Shown: one piece after another, positions 12,145-22,995 of the stretch | Numbering within the stretch: the first letter of the stretch is position 1 | Layout of the letters: the number at the start of each line of letters is the position of its first letter | Assembly: GCF_010093225.1 (NCBI RefSeq) | Contig: NZ_PDWM01000007.1 | Span: 1 to 64,000, forward strand | Direction: 5' to 3' | Length of the DNA: 64,000 nucleotides | From: Pseudoxanthomonas koreensis | GTDB taxonomy: Bacteria > Pseudomonadota > Gammaproteobacteria > Xanthomonadales > Xanthomonadaceae | Made by a program: the position numbers and the translations under genes | The notes under the pieces: generated by a model | Database searches by the model: none | Seen by the model: the letters and a program-made list of their open reading frames with translations, nothing else | What the model was told of the DNA's origin: nothing

Positions 12145-12681
12145 ATGGCGGTGGCAGCGGAAGTGGTGCGGTTCTGGCGCGACGCCGGCGTGGCGTCCTG
12201 GTTCAACGGCGGCGAAGCCTTCGACCGCGAATGCGAGGCGCGCTTCCTGGAGGCGCACCTGGCCGCGGCGCGGCGCGCGCACGAGGACTGGCTGGACAGC
12301 GCCGAGGGCGCGCTGGCGCTGCTGCTCCTGCTCGACCAGATCCCGCGCAACGTGTTCCGCGGCAGCGGCCATGCCTTCGCCACCGACGGACTGGCGCGGC
12401 ATTACGCCGGGCGCGCACTGGCGGCAGGCCACGATGCGGCGACCGCGCCGGACCTGCGTGCGTTCTTCTACCTGCCGTTCGAGCATTCGGAAGACCTGGC
12501 CGACCAGCAGCGCTCGGTCGCGCTGTTCCGCCCGCTCGGCAACGAGGTCTACACGAATTACGCGGTCGCGCACCTGGAGGTGATCGAGCGTTTCGGCCGC
12601 TTCCCGCACCGCAACCGCGCGCTGGGGCGCGAAAGCACCCCGGAGGAGCAGGCCTGGCTGGAAGCCGGCGGCGGATTCTGA
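12145..12681 (+). CDS. DUF924 family protein
   Basis: A 178-residue cytoplasmic alpha-helical protein of the DUF924 family. Signature segments are VVRFWRDAGVASWFNGGEAFDRE at the N-terminus, LALLLLLDQIPRNVFRG in the middle, FFYLPFEHSEDLADQQRSVALF and the final RFPHRNRALGRESTPEEQAWL. Function is unknown; structures in the family are TPR-like. ATG 12145 was chosen because GGAG lies eight to eleven bases upstream (gagcggagaacgac) and it gives the conserved start. It is a single gene, divergent from the amidohydrolases. Confidence 0.88.
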   Translation: MAVAAEVVRFWRDAGVASWFNGGEAFDRECEARFLEAHLAAARRAHEDWLDSAEGALALLLLLDQIPRNVFRGSGHAFATDGLARHYAGRALAAGHDAATAPDLRAFFYLPFEHSEDLADQQRSVALFRPLGNEVYTNYAVAHLEVIERFGRFPHRNRALGRESTPEEQAWLEAGGGF

Positions 12682-12762
12682 GGGGCGCCCCGCGGCGCTC
12701 CCGCCTGTCGCGCCGCACGTCGCCCCGCCATGCGCCTGAAGCCGGGCAAGCCCGGCTCCACG

Positions 12763-13689
12763 TCAGTAGCGCGGGACCGAGGTGTCCACTTCCTGCGACC
12801 AGCGGTCGATGCCGCCGTCGACGTTGAACACGTTGGTGAAGCCCTTGCCGCGGAACTCCTCGGCCACCTGGGCGCTGCGCCCGCCGCCGTGGCACAGGAA
12901 CGCCAGCCGGGTGTCCTTCGGCAGCGCCTCGATCTCGGCGCGGCCGTTGCCATCGAAGCTGCGGTGGGCGATGGCGACCGCGGCGATCGCGCGCTCGTCG
13001 GCCGGACGCACGTCCACCAGCACCAGCTCGCCGGCGCGGACCTGGCGGTCGGCTTCGGCCGGGGTGATCGCCTGCACGGGCTTGGGCGCGTTCGGGTTGT
13101 CGATCGCCAGGCCCTGGCCGCGGAAATCGTCGACCCAGTCGATGGTGATGCCGTTGGCACGGCGCGCGCTGGCCGGGTCGAACTGGATGCGCAGGCCGGC
13201 GGTTTCCACGACGATGGCGTTGTCGTTGCGCGGCGCGATCTGGAAGCGTGGCTGGAAGCGCGCGTCGATCGTCAGCCCCAACGCGGCATCGCCGGCGTCG
13301 GCCAGTGCGCCGCGCAGCTTTTCGGCGGCGGCGGCGGTGACGGTGACCTGCGGCGGAGTGCGGTCCGGCGCCGGCAGGCCCAGCAGTTGCGACAGCTCGC
13401 CGCTGGAGGCCAGCTGCTCGATGATGTCGCTGCCGCCGACCAGTTCGCCGTCGATGTACAGCTGCGGGATGGTCGGCCAGTTGCCGAACGCCTTGATGCC
13501 CTCGCGGATCTCCTGGTCGGCCAGCACGTTGACGTGGGCGTAATCCACGCCCAGGTCCTCCAGCACGCCGGTGGCCTTGGCCGAGAAGCCGCATTGCGGC
13601 ATGCCGGGCTGGCCCTTCATGAAGAGCACGACGCGGTTGGCCTGGAGCAGCGATTCGATGCGCGAACGCAGGGCGGGATCGAGGGACAT
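12763..13689 (-). CDS. Three-domain monothiol glutaredoxin-HesB-like-rhodanese protein
   Basis: A 308-residue fusion. Residues 1-105 are a Grx4-type monothiol glutaredoxin with C33-GFS, the motif that holds a 2Fe-2S cluster with glutathione. Residues about 113-200 resemble an A-type iron-sulfur carrier (TVTAAAAEKLRGAL, LGLTIDARF) but lack its three cysteines. Residues about 210-305 are a rhodanese domain with C266 in CHGGGRS, able in principle to carry a persulfide. Family knowledge suggests a role in iron-sulfur cluster handling; how the three parts cooperate is inference. It is monocistronic, with its start 78 bases from the divergent deacetylase gene. Confidence 0.88.
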   Translation of the reverse strand: MSLDPALRSRIESLLQANRVVLFMKGQPGMPQCGFSAKATGVLEDLGVDYAHVNVLADQEIREGIKAFGNWPTIPQLYIDGELVGGSDIIEQLASSGELSQLLGLPAPDRTPPQVTVTAAAAEKLRGALADAGDAALGLTIDARFQPRFQIAPRNDNAIVVETAGLRIQFDPASARRANGITIDWVDDFRGQGLAIDNPNAPKPVQAITPAEADRQVRAGELVLVDVRPADERAIAAVAIAHRSFDGNGRAEIEALPKDTRLAFLCHGGGRSAQVAEEFRGKGFTNVFNVDGGIDRWSQEVDTSVPRY

Positions 13690-13767
13690 GGCGGACTCGG
13701 AAAAAAAGGGGGGAAAGACCGGGGAAAGCCCGGGCTGGCCATTCTACCCCCGTGGCATCATGCGGCG

Positions 13768-14547
13768 ATGAGCGCAACGGCAACGCTGCATCGCATTCCG
13801 CGCCGCCCGCATGCGTGGCTGGCCGGGCTGCTGCTGTCGCAGCTGGCGGTGGCGGCGCTGTGGTGGCGGCTGGGCTGGCACTGGGGGCTGCCGGCGCTGC
13901 TGCTCTCGCACCTGGCCTTGCTGCTGCCGGTGTTCCTGCCGCGCGCGTCGCTGTACATGCCGGTGCTGGGGCGGTTGCCGGCCCACGGCCGCGAGGTCTG
14001 GCTGACGATCGACGACGGCCCCTCCGCCGACACCGCCGCGATCCTGGAGGCGCTGGACCGGCACCAGGCGCGGGCCACCTTCTTCCTGGTCGGCGCCCGC
14101 GCCCGCGCGCGGCCGGACCTGGTCCGCGAGATCCACCGCCGCGGCCACGGTATCGGCAACCACAGCCAGAGCCATCCCTCGGCCCGTTTCTGGGCGCTGG
14201 GGCCGCGGGCGCTGGCCGATGAAGTCGGGCAGGCGCAGCAGGTGCTGGCCGAACTGGCCGGCGAACCGCCGCGCTGGTTCCGGGCGGTGGCGGGGCACGC
14301 CAATCCGTTCCTGGCCGCGCCGCTGCGCGCCCACGGCCTGGCGCGGGCGGCCTGGAGCGCGCGCGGTTACGACGCGGTCGACGGCGACCCGGTGCGGGTG
14401 CTGCAGCGGATCGGCCGCGGCCTGCGCCCGGGCGCGATCGTGCTGCTGCACGAAGGTGCCGCGCACGGCCGCAGCGTGGAGATCGTGGAGGCCACCCTGT
14501 GCCTGCTGCGCGAGCGCGGCTTCGATACCGTCGCGACGCCGCAGTGA
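13768..14547 (+). CDS. Membrane-anchored polysaccharide deacetylase (NodB domain)
   Basis: A 259-residue protein. Residues about 15-55 contain two hydrophobic segments (WLAGLLLSQLAVAALWWRLGWHWG and LPALLLSHLALLLPVFL) that should anchor it in the inner membrane. A NodB carbohydrate esterase domain follows, with TIDDGPS near residue 76 (catalytic base and metal aspartate), HSQSH near 132 (metal histidines), and the closing IVLLHEG. The substrate, perhaps an N-acetylated cell wall or exopolysaccharide sugar, cannot be told. No glycosyltransferase lies nearby. ATG 13768 precedes the first membrane segment. Confidence 0.82.
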   Translation: MSATATLHRIPRRPHAWLAGLLLSQLAVAALWWRLGWHWGLPALLLSHLALLLPVFLPRASLYMPVLGRLPAHGREVWLTIDDGPSADTAAILEALDRHQARATFFLVGARARARPDLVREIHRRGHGIGNHSQSHPSARFWALGPRALADEVGQAQQVLAELAGEPPRWFRAVAGHANPFLAAPLRAHGLARAAWSARGYDAVDGDPVRVLQRIGRGLRPGAIVLLHEGAAHGRSVEIVEATLCLLRERGFDTVATPQ

Positions 14548-14592
14548 GCAACGGCGCCACGGCGTGGCTGACCATGCACGCGGCGGGTCCGC

Positions 14593-15312
14593 TCAGTCGC
14601 GCGCGGCGACCACCAGCCAGTTGTTGAACGGCGTATCGCCGGCCAGCGGCGAGAACGTGCCGCGCAGCCCGGCGGCGTCGAAGCGCGCGCGCAGCGCCTC
14701 CGTTTCCGGATAGTGGACCGGCGCGGCGTTCATCCAGCCCAGCAGCCGCGCCAGGTGGTCGGTGGCGCGGGTGATGCGCGCGCTGCGGCTGCCGTCGTCC
14801 AGGCCGGTGCGGATCACCAGTTTCGCGCCCGGTTCGAGCATGCCGGCCGCCGCGTCGACGATTTCGAGCTGCCGCGCCGGCTCGAAGAACTGCAGCACGT
14901 CCAGGATCGCCACGCTGCCGCGGTGCGGCGACAGCGCGCACGACAGGTCCAGGGTTTCGAAGCTGGCATCGTCCAGCCCGGCGCGCGTGGCGGCGCGGCG
15001 CGCGGCAGCGATCTTGCGCGCGTCGTTGTCCACCCCGCGGTAGCGCAGCGCGATGCCATCCTGGGCCAGCGCATGGGCGAGCAGGCCCAGCCCGCAGCCC
15101 AGGTCGAGCAGCGGCGCGCGGGTGCCGTGCAGGGCCGCGCACACGCCTGGGTACAGCGGGTCGCTGCGCAGCTTCGCGCGGGCGTAGTAGTAGTGGTAGC
15201 GGTTGCCGAACAGGGTGCCGGGAAGGAACGCGGCGGCGATGCGCCGGGCATGTTCGCGTGGCAGCGGCCGCAGCGCGGTGGCGTCCGCGGCGCTGCCTGC
15301 GCCGGTGTTCAT
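14593..15312 (-). CDS. Class I SAM-dependent methyltransferase
   Basis: A 239-residue methyltransferase. Motif I is LLDLGCGLGLLAHAL near residues 70-84, the acidic end of strand 2 is in RGVDNDARKI, and motif IV is in VAILDVLQFF. The N-terminal FLPGTLFGNRYHYYYARAKLRSDPLYPGV suggests a lipid-type or small-molecule methyltransferase; in xanthomonads such genes sit in fatty acid or pigment clusters, but no such cluster is seen here. ATG 15312 overlaps the stop of the upstream SGNH hydrolase gene by four bases (ATGA), so the two are translationally coupled. Confidence 0.82.
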   Translation of the reverse strand: MNTGAGSAADATALRPLPREHARRIAAAFLPGTLFGNRYHYYYARAKLRSDPLYPGVCAALHGTRAPLLDLGCGLGLLAHALAQDGIALRYRGVDNDARKIAAARRAATRAGLDDASFETLDLSCALSPHRGSVAILDVLQFFEPARQLEIVDAAAGMLEPGAKLVIRTGLDDGSRSARITRATDHLARLLGWMNAAPVHYPETEALRARFDAAGLRGTFSPLAGDTPFNNWLVVAARD

Positions 15313-15962
15313 CCGCGCAGCGCCTGCCGGGCCGCAGGCAGCGCCAGCGCCGCCCACAGCGCGTACATCGCCGCCGAGGGATGCAGGCCATCGTCGGCGA
15401 GCATCCGCGCTTCGCCGCCGCGCGCGCGGCTGACCGCGGCGGTGTCGACCCAGTGCGCGCCGGCCCGCGCCGCTTCCTCGCAGCACACGGCGTTGAACCC
15501 GTCGATCTGCATGGCTACGAGCGCCGGATCGCGCCCCTGCGCGGCCGCGAACGGGGTCACGCCCCAGTCCGGGATCGCCAGCACCAGCACGCGCGAGGCC
15601 TGGCCACCGGCGAAGGCGGTCGCGCGCTGCAGCAGCGCGGCGAACTGCGCGCGGAACTCGTCCAGCGGGCGGCCGCGGTACTGGTTGTTGACCCCGACCA
15701 GCAGGCTGGCCAGGGCGTGGTCGGCAGGGAGGGGTGCTTGCGCCTGCGCGGCGTCGATGCCGGCGTCGAGCTCGTCGGTGGTCCAGCCGGTGGTCGCGAT
15801 GATCCGCGGCGCGCCGATGGCGATGCCTTCGGCGCGCAGCAGGGCCGCCAGCAGCACCGGCCAGCGCCCGTCGGGATCGACGCCTTCGCCGATGGTGTAG
15901 GAGTCGCCGAGCGCCAGGAACGCCGGTGCGGTCGCGCTGCGGGAACCGGCCGGATCCGCCAT
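15309..15962 (-). CDS. SGNH/GDSL-family hydrolase
   Basis: A 217-residue esterase/lipase-fold protein. Block I is FLALGDSYTIGEG with the nucleophile serine near residue 21, block III is LLVGVNNQYRGR, and block V is DDGLHPS with the catalytic Asp-His pair. There is no signal peptide, so it should be cytoplasmic. Substrate unknown. The start ATG at 15962 shares one base with the stop of the upstream aminotransferase (TGATG), and its own stop overlaps the methyltransferase start, so three genes are read as one coupled unit. Confidence 0.85.
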   Translation of the reverse strand: MADPAGSRSATAPAFLALGDSYTIGEGVDPDGRWPVLLAALLRAEGIAIGAPRIIATTGWTTDELDAGIDAAQAQAPLPADHALASLLVGVNNQYRGRPLDEFRAQFAALLQRATAFAGGQASRVLVLAIPDWGVTPFAAAQGRDPALVAMQIDGFNAVCCEEAARAGAHWVDTAAVSRARGGEARMLADDGLHPSAAMYALWAALALPAARQALRG

Positions 15963-17239
15963 CAGGCCGCCGCGTTGCGCGCCTTGGCCTTCAGCGGCAC
16001 CACCTTGTTCGCCGCCTCGGCGCGCCGCGCCAGTGCGCGGTCGATGCGCGCGAACACCTCGCGCATGACCTCGGCGTGCGGCAGCAGGGTCACCCGGAAG
16101 TGGGCGCGGTAGGGCACGTTGAAGCTGGAGCCGGGCACGATCAGCACGTCCTCTGTTTCCAGCAGTTCCAGCGCGAAGCCGTGGTCGTCGAAGCCGCGCG
16201 CGGCCGGGCCGGTCACCGAGGGGAACGCGTACAGCGCGCCCTTCGGCTCGACCAGCTGCAGGTGTTCGCTCGCGGCGCAGGCCTCGATCACCGCGCGGCG
16301 GGTCTCGTACAGGCGGCCGCCGGGGGCGCACAGTTCGCTGATCGTGTCCGGGCCGTTGACCGCCGCGGCGATCGCGTACTGGCCGGCGACGTTCGCGCAC
16401 AGGCGCAGGCCGGACAGCAGGTCCAGCGCGTTGCGGTAGTCGGCGGTGCGCGCGTGGATGCCGGTGAGCACCGCCCAGCCCACGCGCCAGCCGCAGGCAC
16501 GGTGGACCTTGCTCAGGCCGGAGAAGGTGATGCACGGGTGGTCGCCGGCGATCGGCGCCAGCGGTTCGAACTCCGCGCCGTCGTACAGCACCTGGTCGTA
16601 GATCTCGTCGACCAGCAGCAGCAGGTTGTGGCGCTGGGCGATGGCGACCAGGCGTTCGAGCAGTTCGCGCGGGTAGACCGCGCCGGTGGGGTTGTTCGGG
16701 TTGATCAGCACGATCGCGCGGGTGCGCGAGGAGACCAGGCCTTCGACCTCGACCGGGTCGGGCATGAAGCCGTTCTCCGGCGCGCAGCGGTAGTACACCG
16801 GGCGGCCGTCGTTGAGGATGGTCGCCGCCGACCACAGCGGGTAGTCGGGCGAGGGCACCAGCACCTCGTCGCCCGGGTTGAGCAGCGCGCGCAGGGTCAT
16901 GTCGATCAGTTCGGACACGCCGTTGCCGACGAACACGCGGTTGGAATCCACGTGCGGCGCGTTGCGCGCGCGGTAGGCCGCGGCCAGCGCCTCGCGCGCG
17001 GCGGGCAGGCCGAGCTGGTGGGTATAGGGATCGGTGTGGTCGATGTCGTCGATGATCGCGCGCTGCAGGTGCGCGGGGGCGCGGAAACCGAACGCACCGG
17101 GGTTGCCGATGTTGAGCTTGATCAGCTTGCGTCCTTCCGCTTCGAGCGCGTGGGCTCGCCGGTTCAGTTCTCCGCGGATCTCGTAGCGGACTTCCGACAG
17201 GCGCTCGCGGACGCCGAGCGGTGTTTCGGTGGACGACAT
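15962..17239 (-). CDS. alaA: Alanine-type aminotransferase (AlaA-like)
   Basis: A 425-residue class I PLP-dependent aminotransferase. KLNIGNPGAFGFRAP near the N-terminus, NGVSELIDMTLRALLNPGDEVL, INPNNPTGAVYP, VDEIYDQVLYDG and the PLP lysine in SGLSKVHRACGWR match AlaA, which makes alanine from pyruvate and glutamate. It carries a 20-residue C-terminal extension rich in lysine and alanine. ATG 17239 gives the family start; a further in-frame ATG upstream would add about ten residues. It is the first gene of the three-gene coupled unit and is divergent from rsgA. Confidence 0.88.
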   Translation of the reverse strand: MSSTETPLGVRERLSEVRYEIRGELNRRAHALEAEGRKLIKLNIGNPGAFGFRAPAHLQRAIIDDIDHTDPYTHQLGLPAAREALAAAYRARNAPHVDSNRVFVGNGVSELIDMTLRALLNPGDEVLVPSPDYPLWSAATILNDGRPVYYRCAPENGFMPDPVEVEGLVSSRTRAIVLINPNNPTGAVYPRELLERLVAIAQRHNLLLLVDEIYDQVLYDGAEFEPLAPIAGDHPCITFSGLSKVHRACGWRVGWAVLTGIHARTADYRNALDLLSGLRLCANVAGQYAIAAAVNGPDTISELCAPGGRLYETRRAVIEACAASEHLQLVEPKGALYAFPSVTGPAARGFDDHGFALELLETEDVLIVPGSSFNVPYRAHFRVTLLPHAEVMREVFARIDRALARRAEAANKVVPLKAKARNAAA

Positions 17240-17439
17240 GGTGGCATGGACGATGGGGGGTACGAGCTTGGCATGGTATCGAAAAAGACCGCGCAAGTGC
17301 CTGTCCGGGCTGGAGAATGGGGGTGGTATCGATTTCATGCGAAACCTGCCGTTCTGCAGGTGCGTCGCGACCGCAGGGGCGCCCCGGGAGGGACCGGCCG
17401 GCTTCGACCTGTCTGCGGCTGCGCCCGGACTGCGGCGAA

Positions 17440-17445
17440 TACAAT
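17440..17445 (+). promoter_or_regulatory. -10 box of rsgA
   Basis: TACAAT ends seven bases before the ATG at 17453, so transcription probably starts at or next to that codon, giving a leaderless or nearly leaderless message. It overlaps the alternative ATG at 17444, arguing against that start. Confidence 0.5.
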
Positions 17446-17452
17446 GCGGCCC

Positions 17453-18571
17453 ATGGATGCCGCCGACTTCGACTTCGCCCCCCTGCGCCGGATCGGCTGG
17501 CCATGGGTGGGGGCGGCCGAAGAGGTGGCCTGGCAGGCGGCCTTCGCCGCCCATCCCGGGGCGCGGCCGGCGCGGGTCAGCGAGCAGCACCGGACCGGCT
17601 ACGTGCTGGCCGATGCGCCGGACTCCGGGTTCCGTGCCGAGTCGCCGCCGGAATGGCAGCGGCGGCCGGTGTTCACCGCCGACGGGGTGCCGCTGCACGA
17701 GCGCGCCGCGGTCGGCGACTGGGTGCTGCACGACGGCCGCCGGATCCTGGCGCTGCTGCCGCGACGCAGTGCGATCAAGCGCGCGGCGGCCGGCGAGCAC
17801 TACCAGCAGCAGGTGATCGCGGCGAATGTGGATACCGCGTTCGTGGTCTGCGGGCTGGACGCGGACTTCAATCCGCGCCGGATCGAGCGTTACCTGCTGC
17901 TGGTCGGCGGTGGCGGGGTGCAGCCGGTGGTCGTGTTGACCAAGGCCGACCGCGACGGCGCCGATGCCGCCGCCGCGCTGGCGGCGCTGGACGACCTGCG
18001 CGCGCAGGGCGTGCCGGTGCTGGCGCTCAACGCCAAGGATGCGGAGGCGGTGGCCGCGCTGGCGCAGTGGCTGCAGCCGGGCATGAGCGCGGTGCTGGTC
18101 GGTTCGTCGGGCGCGGGCAAGTCGACCCTGACCAATTCGCTGCTCGGCGAGCAGAGGATGAAGACTGCCGCGGTGCGCGAGCACGATTCGCGCGGCCGCC
18201 ACACCACCACCCACCGCGCGCTGATCGCGCTGCCTTCCGGCGCGTGCCTGATCGACACGCCGGGCATGCGCGAGCTCAAGCCCACCGGCGAGGAGGAACT
18301 GGCCGATGGCGGCTTCGCCGACCTGGAGGCGCTGGCCGCGCAGTGCCGCTTCAGCGACTGCGTGCACCGCAGCGAGCCCGGCTGCGCGGTGCGCGCGGCG
18401 ATCGAGGCCGGCGAGCTGGACCCGGCGCGCGTGGCCAACTACCTGAAGTTGCGCGACGAGGTGGCCGGCGCCGCCGACCGCCTGGCTACGCGGATGGCGC
18501 AGAAGGCCGACGCGCGCGTGCAGGGCAAGGCGTTGCGCAAGCGGCTGGACGAGAAGTACCCGCGGCGGTGA
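17453..18571 (+). CDS. rsgA: Ribosome small-subunit GTPase RsgA
   Basis: A 372-residue circularly permuted GTPase that helps late maturation of the 30S subunit. The G motifs come in the permuted order typical of the family: G4 VVLTKAD near residue 160, then G1 GSSGAGKST near 217, then G3 DTPGMRE near 267. The C-terminal zinc site C-F-S-D-C-V-H followed by GC is present (CRFSDCVHRSEPGC), and the N-terminal OB-fold is shown by VGDWVLHDG. An ATG nine bases upstream (17444) is in frame but lies within the -10 box. Confidence 0.93.
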   Translation: MDAADFDFAPLRRIGWPWVGAAEEVAWQAAFAAHPGARPARVSEQHRTGYVLADAPDSGFRAESPPEWQRRPVFTADGVPLHERAAVGDWVLHDGRRILALLPRRSAIKRAAAGEHYQQQVIAANVDTAFVVCGLDADFNPRRIERYLLLVGGGGVQPVVVLTKADRDGADAAAALAALDDLRAQGVPVLALNAKDAEAVAALAQWLQPGMSAVLVGSSGAGKSTLTNSLLGEQRMKTAAVREHDSRGRHTTTHRALIALPSGACLIDTPGMRELKPTGEEELADGGFADLEALAAQCRFSDCVHRSEPGCAVRAAIEAGELDPARVANYLKLRDEVAGAADRLATRMAQKADARVQGKALRKRLDEKYPRR

Positions 18572-18620
18572 GGTCCAGCCGGGCTTGCCCGGCTACCCCG
18601 TCGGGTCCAACCTAGCGGCC

Positions 18621-19880
18621 ATGGCCGCCATCGCACACGACCTGGCCCACCATGCCGCGCTCGACGCGCGCATGGTCGAGGCGGTGCGCGGGATCCGCCT
18701 GCTGGCGCTGGCGAGTTGGCCGGCGCGCACCCAGGCCGAGTTCCTCGAAGGCTGGCACCGCGGCCAGCCGGCGCTGCCGCGGGTGGAGTACCCGCGCCTG
18801 GATTTCAGCGATGCACGGCGCGAATTGGCGCTGATCGTCGCCGCATCCGACGACGACCATCCGCTGGGCATCTACCTGCGCGAATCGGCCGCCAGCTGGA
18901 GCCGCGCGGCCAGCCTGCTGGAGGTGCTGGGCACCCACCAGGCCTGCGTCGAATCGATCGCGCTGTTCGGCCGCCCGGACGAAGCGCTGCCCGGCGACGG
19001 CCCGACCACGCGCGAGGCCGCCGACCACTTCATCGAGATCGCTGGCGAACTGGACCACGAACTGGTCTCGCCGCAGGAACAGGTCCCGGTCTCGGCCACC
19101 GCGCTGGCGCTGCAGCTGCAGTCCGACCTGGACGATTTCTTCGACGCGCGGGTGATCACGGTCGAACTGGACCCGGACCTGATCGCCAAGGCCGCCGCCG
19201 GCCCCAGCCGGATCCGCCTGCGCGCCGGCGCCGCCTTCAGCGACTACGACCGCCGCCAGCTGTTCCACCACGAGGCGCTGGTTCACTCGCTCACCGCGAT
19301 CAACGGCCGCGCGCAGCCACACCTGGCCAGCCTGGGCCTGGCCTCGCCGCGGATCACCGCCACCCAGGAAGGGCTGGCGACCTTCGCCGAACTGGTCACC
19401 GGCAACATCGACATCGGGCGGCTGAAGCGGATCAGCATGCGCATCGAGGCGGTGGCCATGGCCCTGGAAGGCGCGGATTTCCTCCAGGTATTCCGCTTCT
19501 TCCTCGACGGCGGCCAGAACGAGACCGAGAGCTTCGTCTCGGCGCAGCGCGTGTTCCGTGGCGTGCCGGTGACCGGCGGCAGCGCCTTCACCAAGGATGC
19601 GGTGTACCTGCGCGGACTGATCGGCGTGCACACTTTCTTCCGCTACGCCCTGCAGCAGGACCGCCTGCGCCTGTGCCGCTGGCTGTTCGCCGGCAAGATG
19701 AGCCTGCGCGACGCGGTCAGGTTCGAGCCGCTGTTCGAGGACGGCACCCTGGCGCCGCCGCGCTGGCTGCCGCCGTGGATCACCCGCGCCAACGGCCTGG
19801 CCGGGCAACTGGCGTTCTCCCTGTTCGCCAACCGCATCCGCATGGACCGCATCGACCAGAAGCCGATGCGCAAGGGCTGA
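18621..19880 (+). CDS. QEGLA-motif metallopeptidase-like protein (flavohaemoglobin expression-modulating family)
   Basis: A 419-residue protein of the family named after its QEGLA motif (here TQEGLA near residue 252). HHEALVHS near residue 216 gives a HExxxH zinc-type motif, and the glutamate of QEGLA is the likely third ligand, as in MATCAP-like tyrosine carboxypeptidases (family knowledge; bacterial substrates unknown). The C-terminal half is helical. ATG 18621 is preferred over the TTG at 18585 because the conserved sequence begins MAAIAHDLAHHAAL. It follows rsgA by 50 bases and ends before a long inverted repeat. Confidence 0.84.
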   Translation: MAAIAHDLAHHAALDARMVEAVRGIRLLALASWPARTQAEFLEGWHRGQPALPRVEYPRLDFSDARRELALIVAASDDDHPLGIYLRESAASWSRAASLLEVLGTHQACVESIALFGRPDEALPGDGPTTREAADHFIEIAGELDHELVSPQEQVPVSATALALQLQSDLDDFFDARVITVELDPDLIAKAAAGPSRIRLRAGAAFSDYDRRQLFHHEALVHSLTAINGRAQPHLASLGLASPRITATQEGLATFAELVTGNIDIGRLKRISMRIEAVAMALEGADFLQVFRFFLDGGQNETESFVSAQRVFRGVPVTGGSAFTKDAVYLRGLIGVHTFFRYALQQDRLRLCRWLFAGKMSLRDAVRFEPLFEDGTLAPPRWLPPWITRANGLAGQLAFSLFANRIRMDRIDQKPMRKG

Positions 19881-19921
19881 GCGCCCCCACCGTCGACCGT
19901 CGCCGGCACCCGGCGCCCCCT

Positions 19922-20055
19922 TGTAGGAGCCCACTTCAGGGGGCGACCCGAGGGGGATGGAAGCATTCGCGGTCAACGCGGCCCGCCCGGAGGGGGCGCG
20001 TTGAACACAGCGACTCCAGGCGGCGTCGGGTCGCCCCCTGAAGTGGGCTCCTACA
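19922..20055. repeat. Long inverted repeat, 29-bp perfect arms
   Basis: Arms 19922-19950 and 20027-20055 are perfect reverse complements (TGTAGGAGCCCACTTCAGGG to GCGACCCG), with 76 bases between. An inner inverted pair (GGTCAACGCG with CGCGTTGA) suggests the whole element folds as a branched hairpin. The arm sequence is identical to that at 56353. Confidence 0.92.
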
Positions 20056-20221
20056 GGGGGGGCTTCGCGCGCAAGTTGTCCACAGAAGCGCCTCCCAGCC
20101 CGGTTTTTGACCGGCCCCGTGCGCGCCTGAAACCGGTGTCACCCCGCGTTTCCCCGCCCCTGTGCCCATTTCGTCATCCCGGCCGGCGCCTTCGGCCGGG
20201 ACCTCGCCGTCGGTGGCCGCG

Positions 20222-20227
20222 TAGAAT
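20222..20227 (+). promoter_or_regulatory. -10 box of maeB
   Basis: TAGAAT lies 28 bases before the ATG of maeB, which would give a leader of about 22 bases. No good -35 is seen. Confidence 0.45.
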
Positions 20228-20255
20228 CCGGGGCCTGCCCACCGCCGTGACGGAC

Positions 20256-22550
<2,295 letters not shown>

Positions 22551-22582
22551 GCGGGGTAACGATTTTCTGACCGTGCATTCGG

Positions 22583-22611
22583 AACCGGCCTATCCATAGG
22601 CCGGTTTTGTT
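22583..22611 (+). terminator. Intrinsic terminator of maeB
   Basis: A 10-bp perfect stem AACCGGCCTA / TAGGCCGGTT with loop TCCA runs into TTGTT, 33 bases after the maeB stop. Confidence 0.85.
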
Positions 22612-22690
22612 ATGAGATAGGTAGACGGCCGACCAAGTCGGTCGCGCGGGCCAGGGTGGCCCGATGCGCAAACAGCCAAGGAGTGGTGTC

Positions 22691-22936
22691 ATGCGTAGTC
22701 TCAAAGAGTCAGAACTCAATATGGTGGCTGGCGGCAACGGCGCATCTACGAATAGCGCAGCCCGGGATGCGGCCATCAAGCAATGCCGTGGACTGCCCGA
22801 CAACACGAAAGTCAAATTCACGATCCAGATTTCGTCGAACGTCAGCGGGAAAGTAAGTGGAGTTGGTGGTGCGGCCACTACGACCCAGACGGTCGAGATC
22901 GAAACCACTTGCGGTGAACTTCGAAAGGCCGCTTAG
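22691..22936 (+). CDS. Putative secreted peptide with double-glycine leader
   Basis: An 81-residue protein whose first 15 residues, MRSLKESELNMVAGG, match the leader consensus of class II bacteriocins and related peptides cut after Gly-Gly by C39-peptidase ABC exporters. The remaining 66 residues hold two cysteines (32 and 74), basic and polar sequence (NTKVKFTIQISSN) and a Gly/Ser/Thr-rich middle. AAGGAG lies seven bases before ATG 22691, a strong ribosome site; a longer frame from upstream lacks one. Base composition is richer in A and T than the neighbours. No C39 transporter is in the window. The leader call is from pattern; antimicrobial, signalling or other function is unknown. Confidence 0.7.
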   Translation: MRSLKESELNMVAGGNGASTNSAARDAAIKQCRGLPDNTKVKFTIQISSNVSGKVSGVGGAATTTQTVEIETTCGELRKAA

Positions 22937-22943
22937 GCCGAGA

Positions 22944-22974
22944 AGCGGCACGTGTCCTTGAGGCGCGTGCCGCT
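22944..22974 (+). terminator. Hairpin between the leader peptide gene and the HExxH gene
   Basis: A 9-bp stem AGCGGCACG / CGTGCCGCT with a 13-base loop starts eight bases after the peptide stop and is followed by CTCCTATTCC rather than a T run. It could reduce, but not fully stop, transcription into the next gene, or protect the peptide message. Confidence 0.45.
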
Positions 22975-22995
22975 CTCCTATTCCGGGACGTGACG

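Noticed and set aside
15926-17452. Upstream extension of the rsgA frame over alaA
   Set aside because: It runs antisense to the aminotransferase and lacks family sequence; the -10 box and ATG at 17453 fix the real start.
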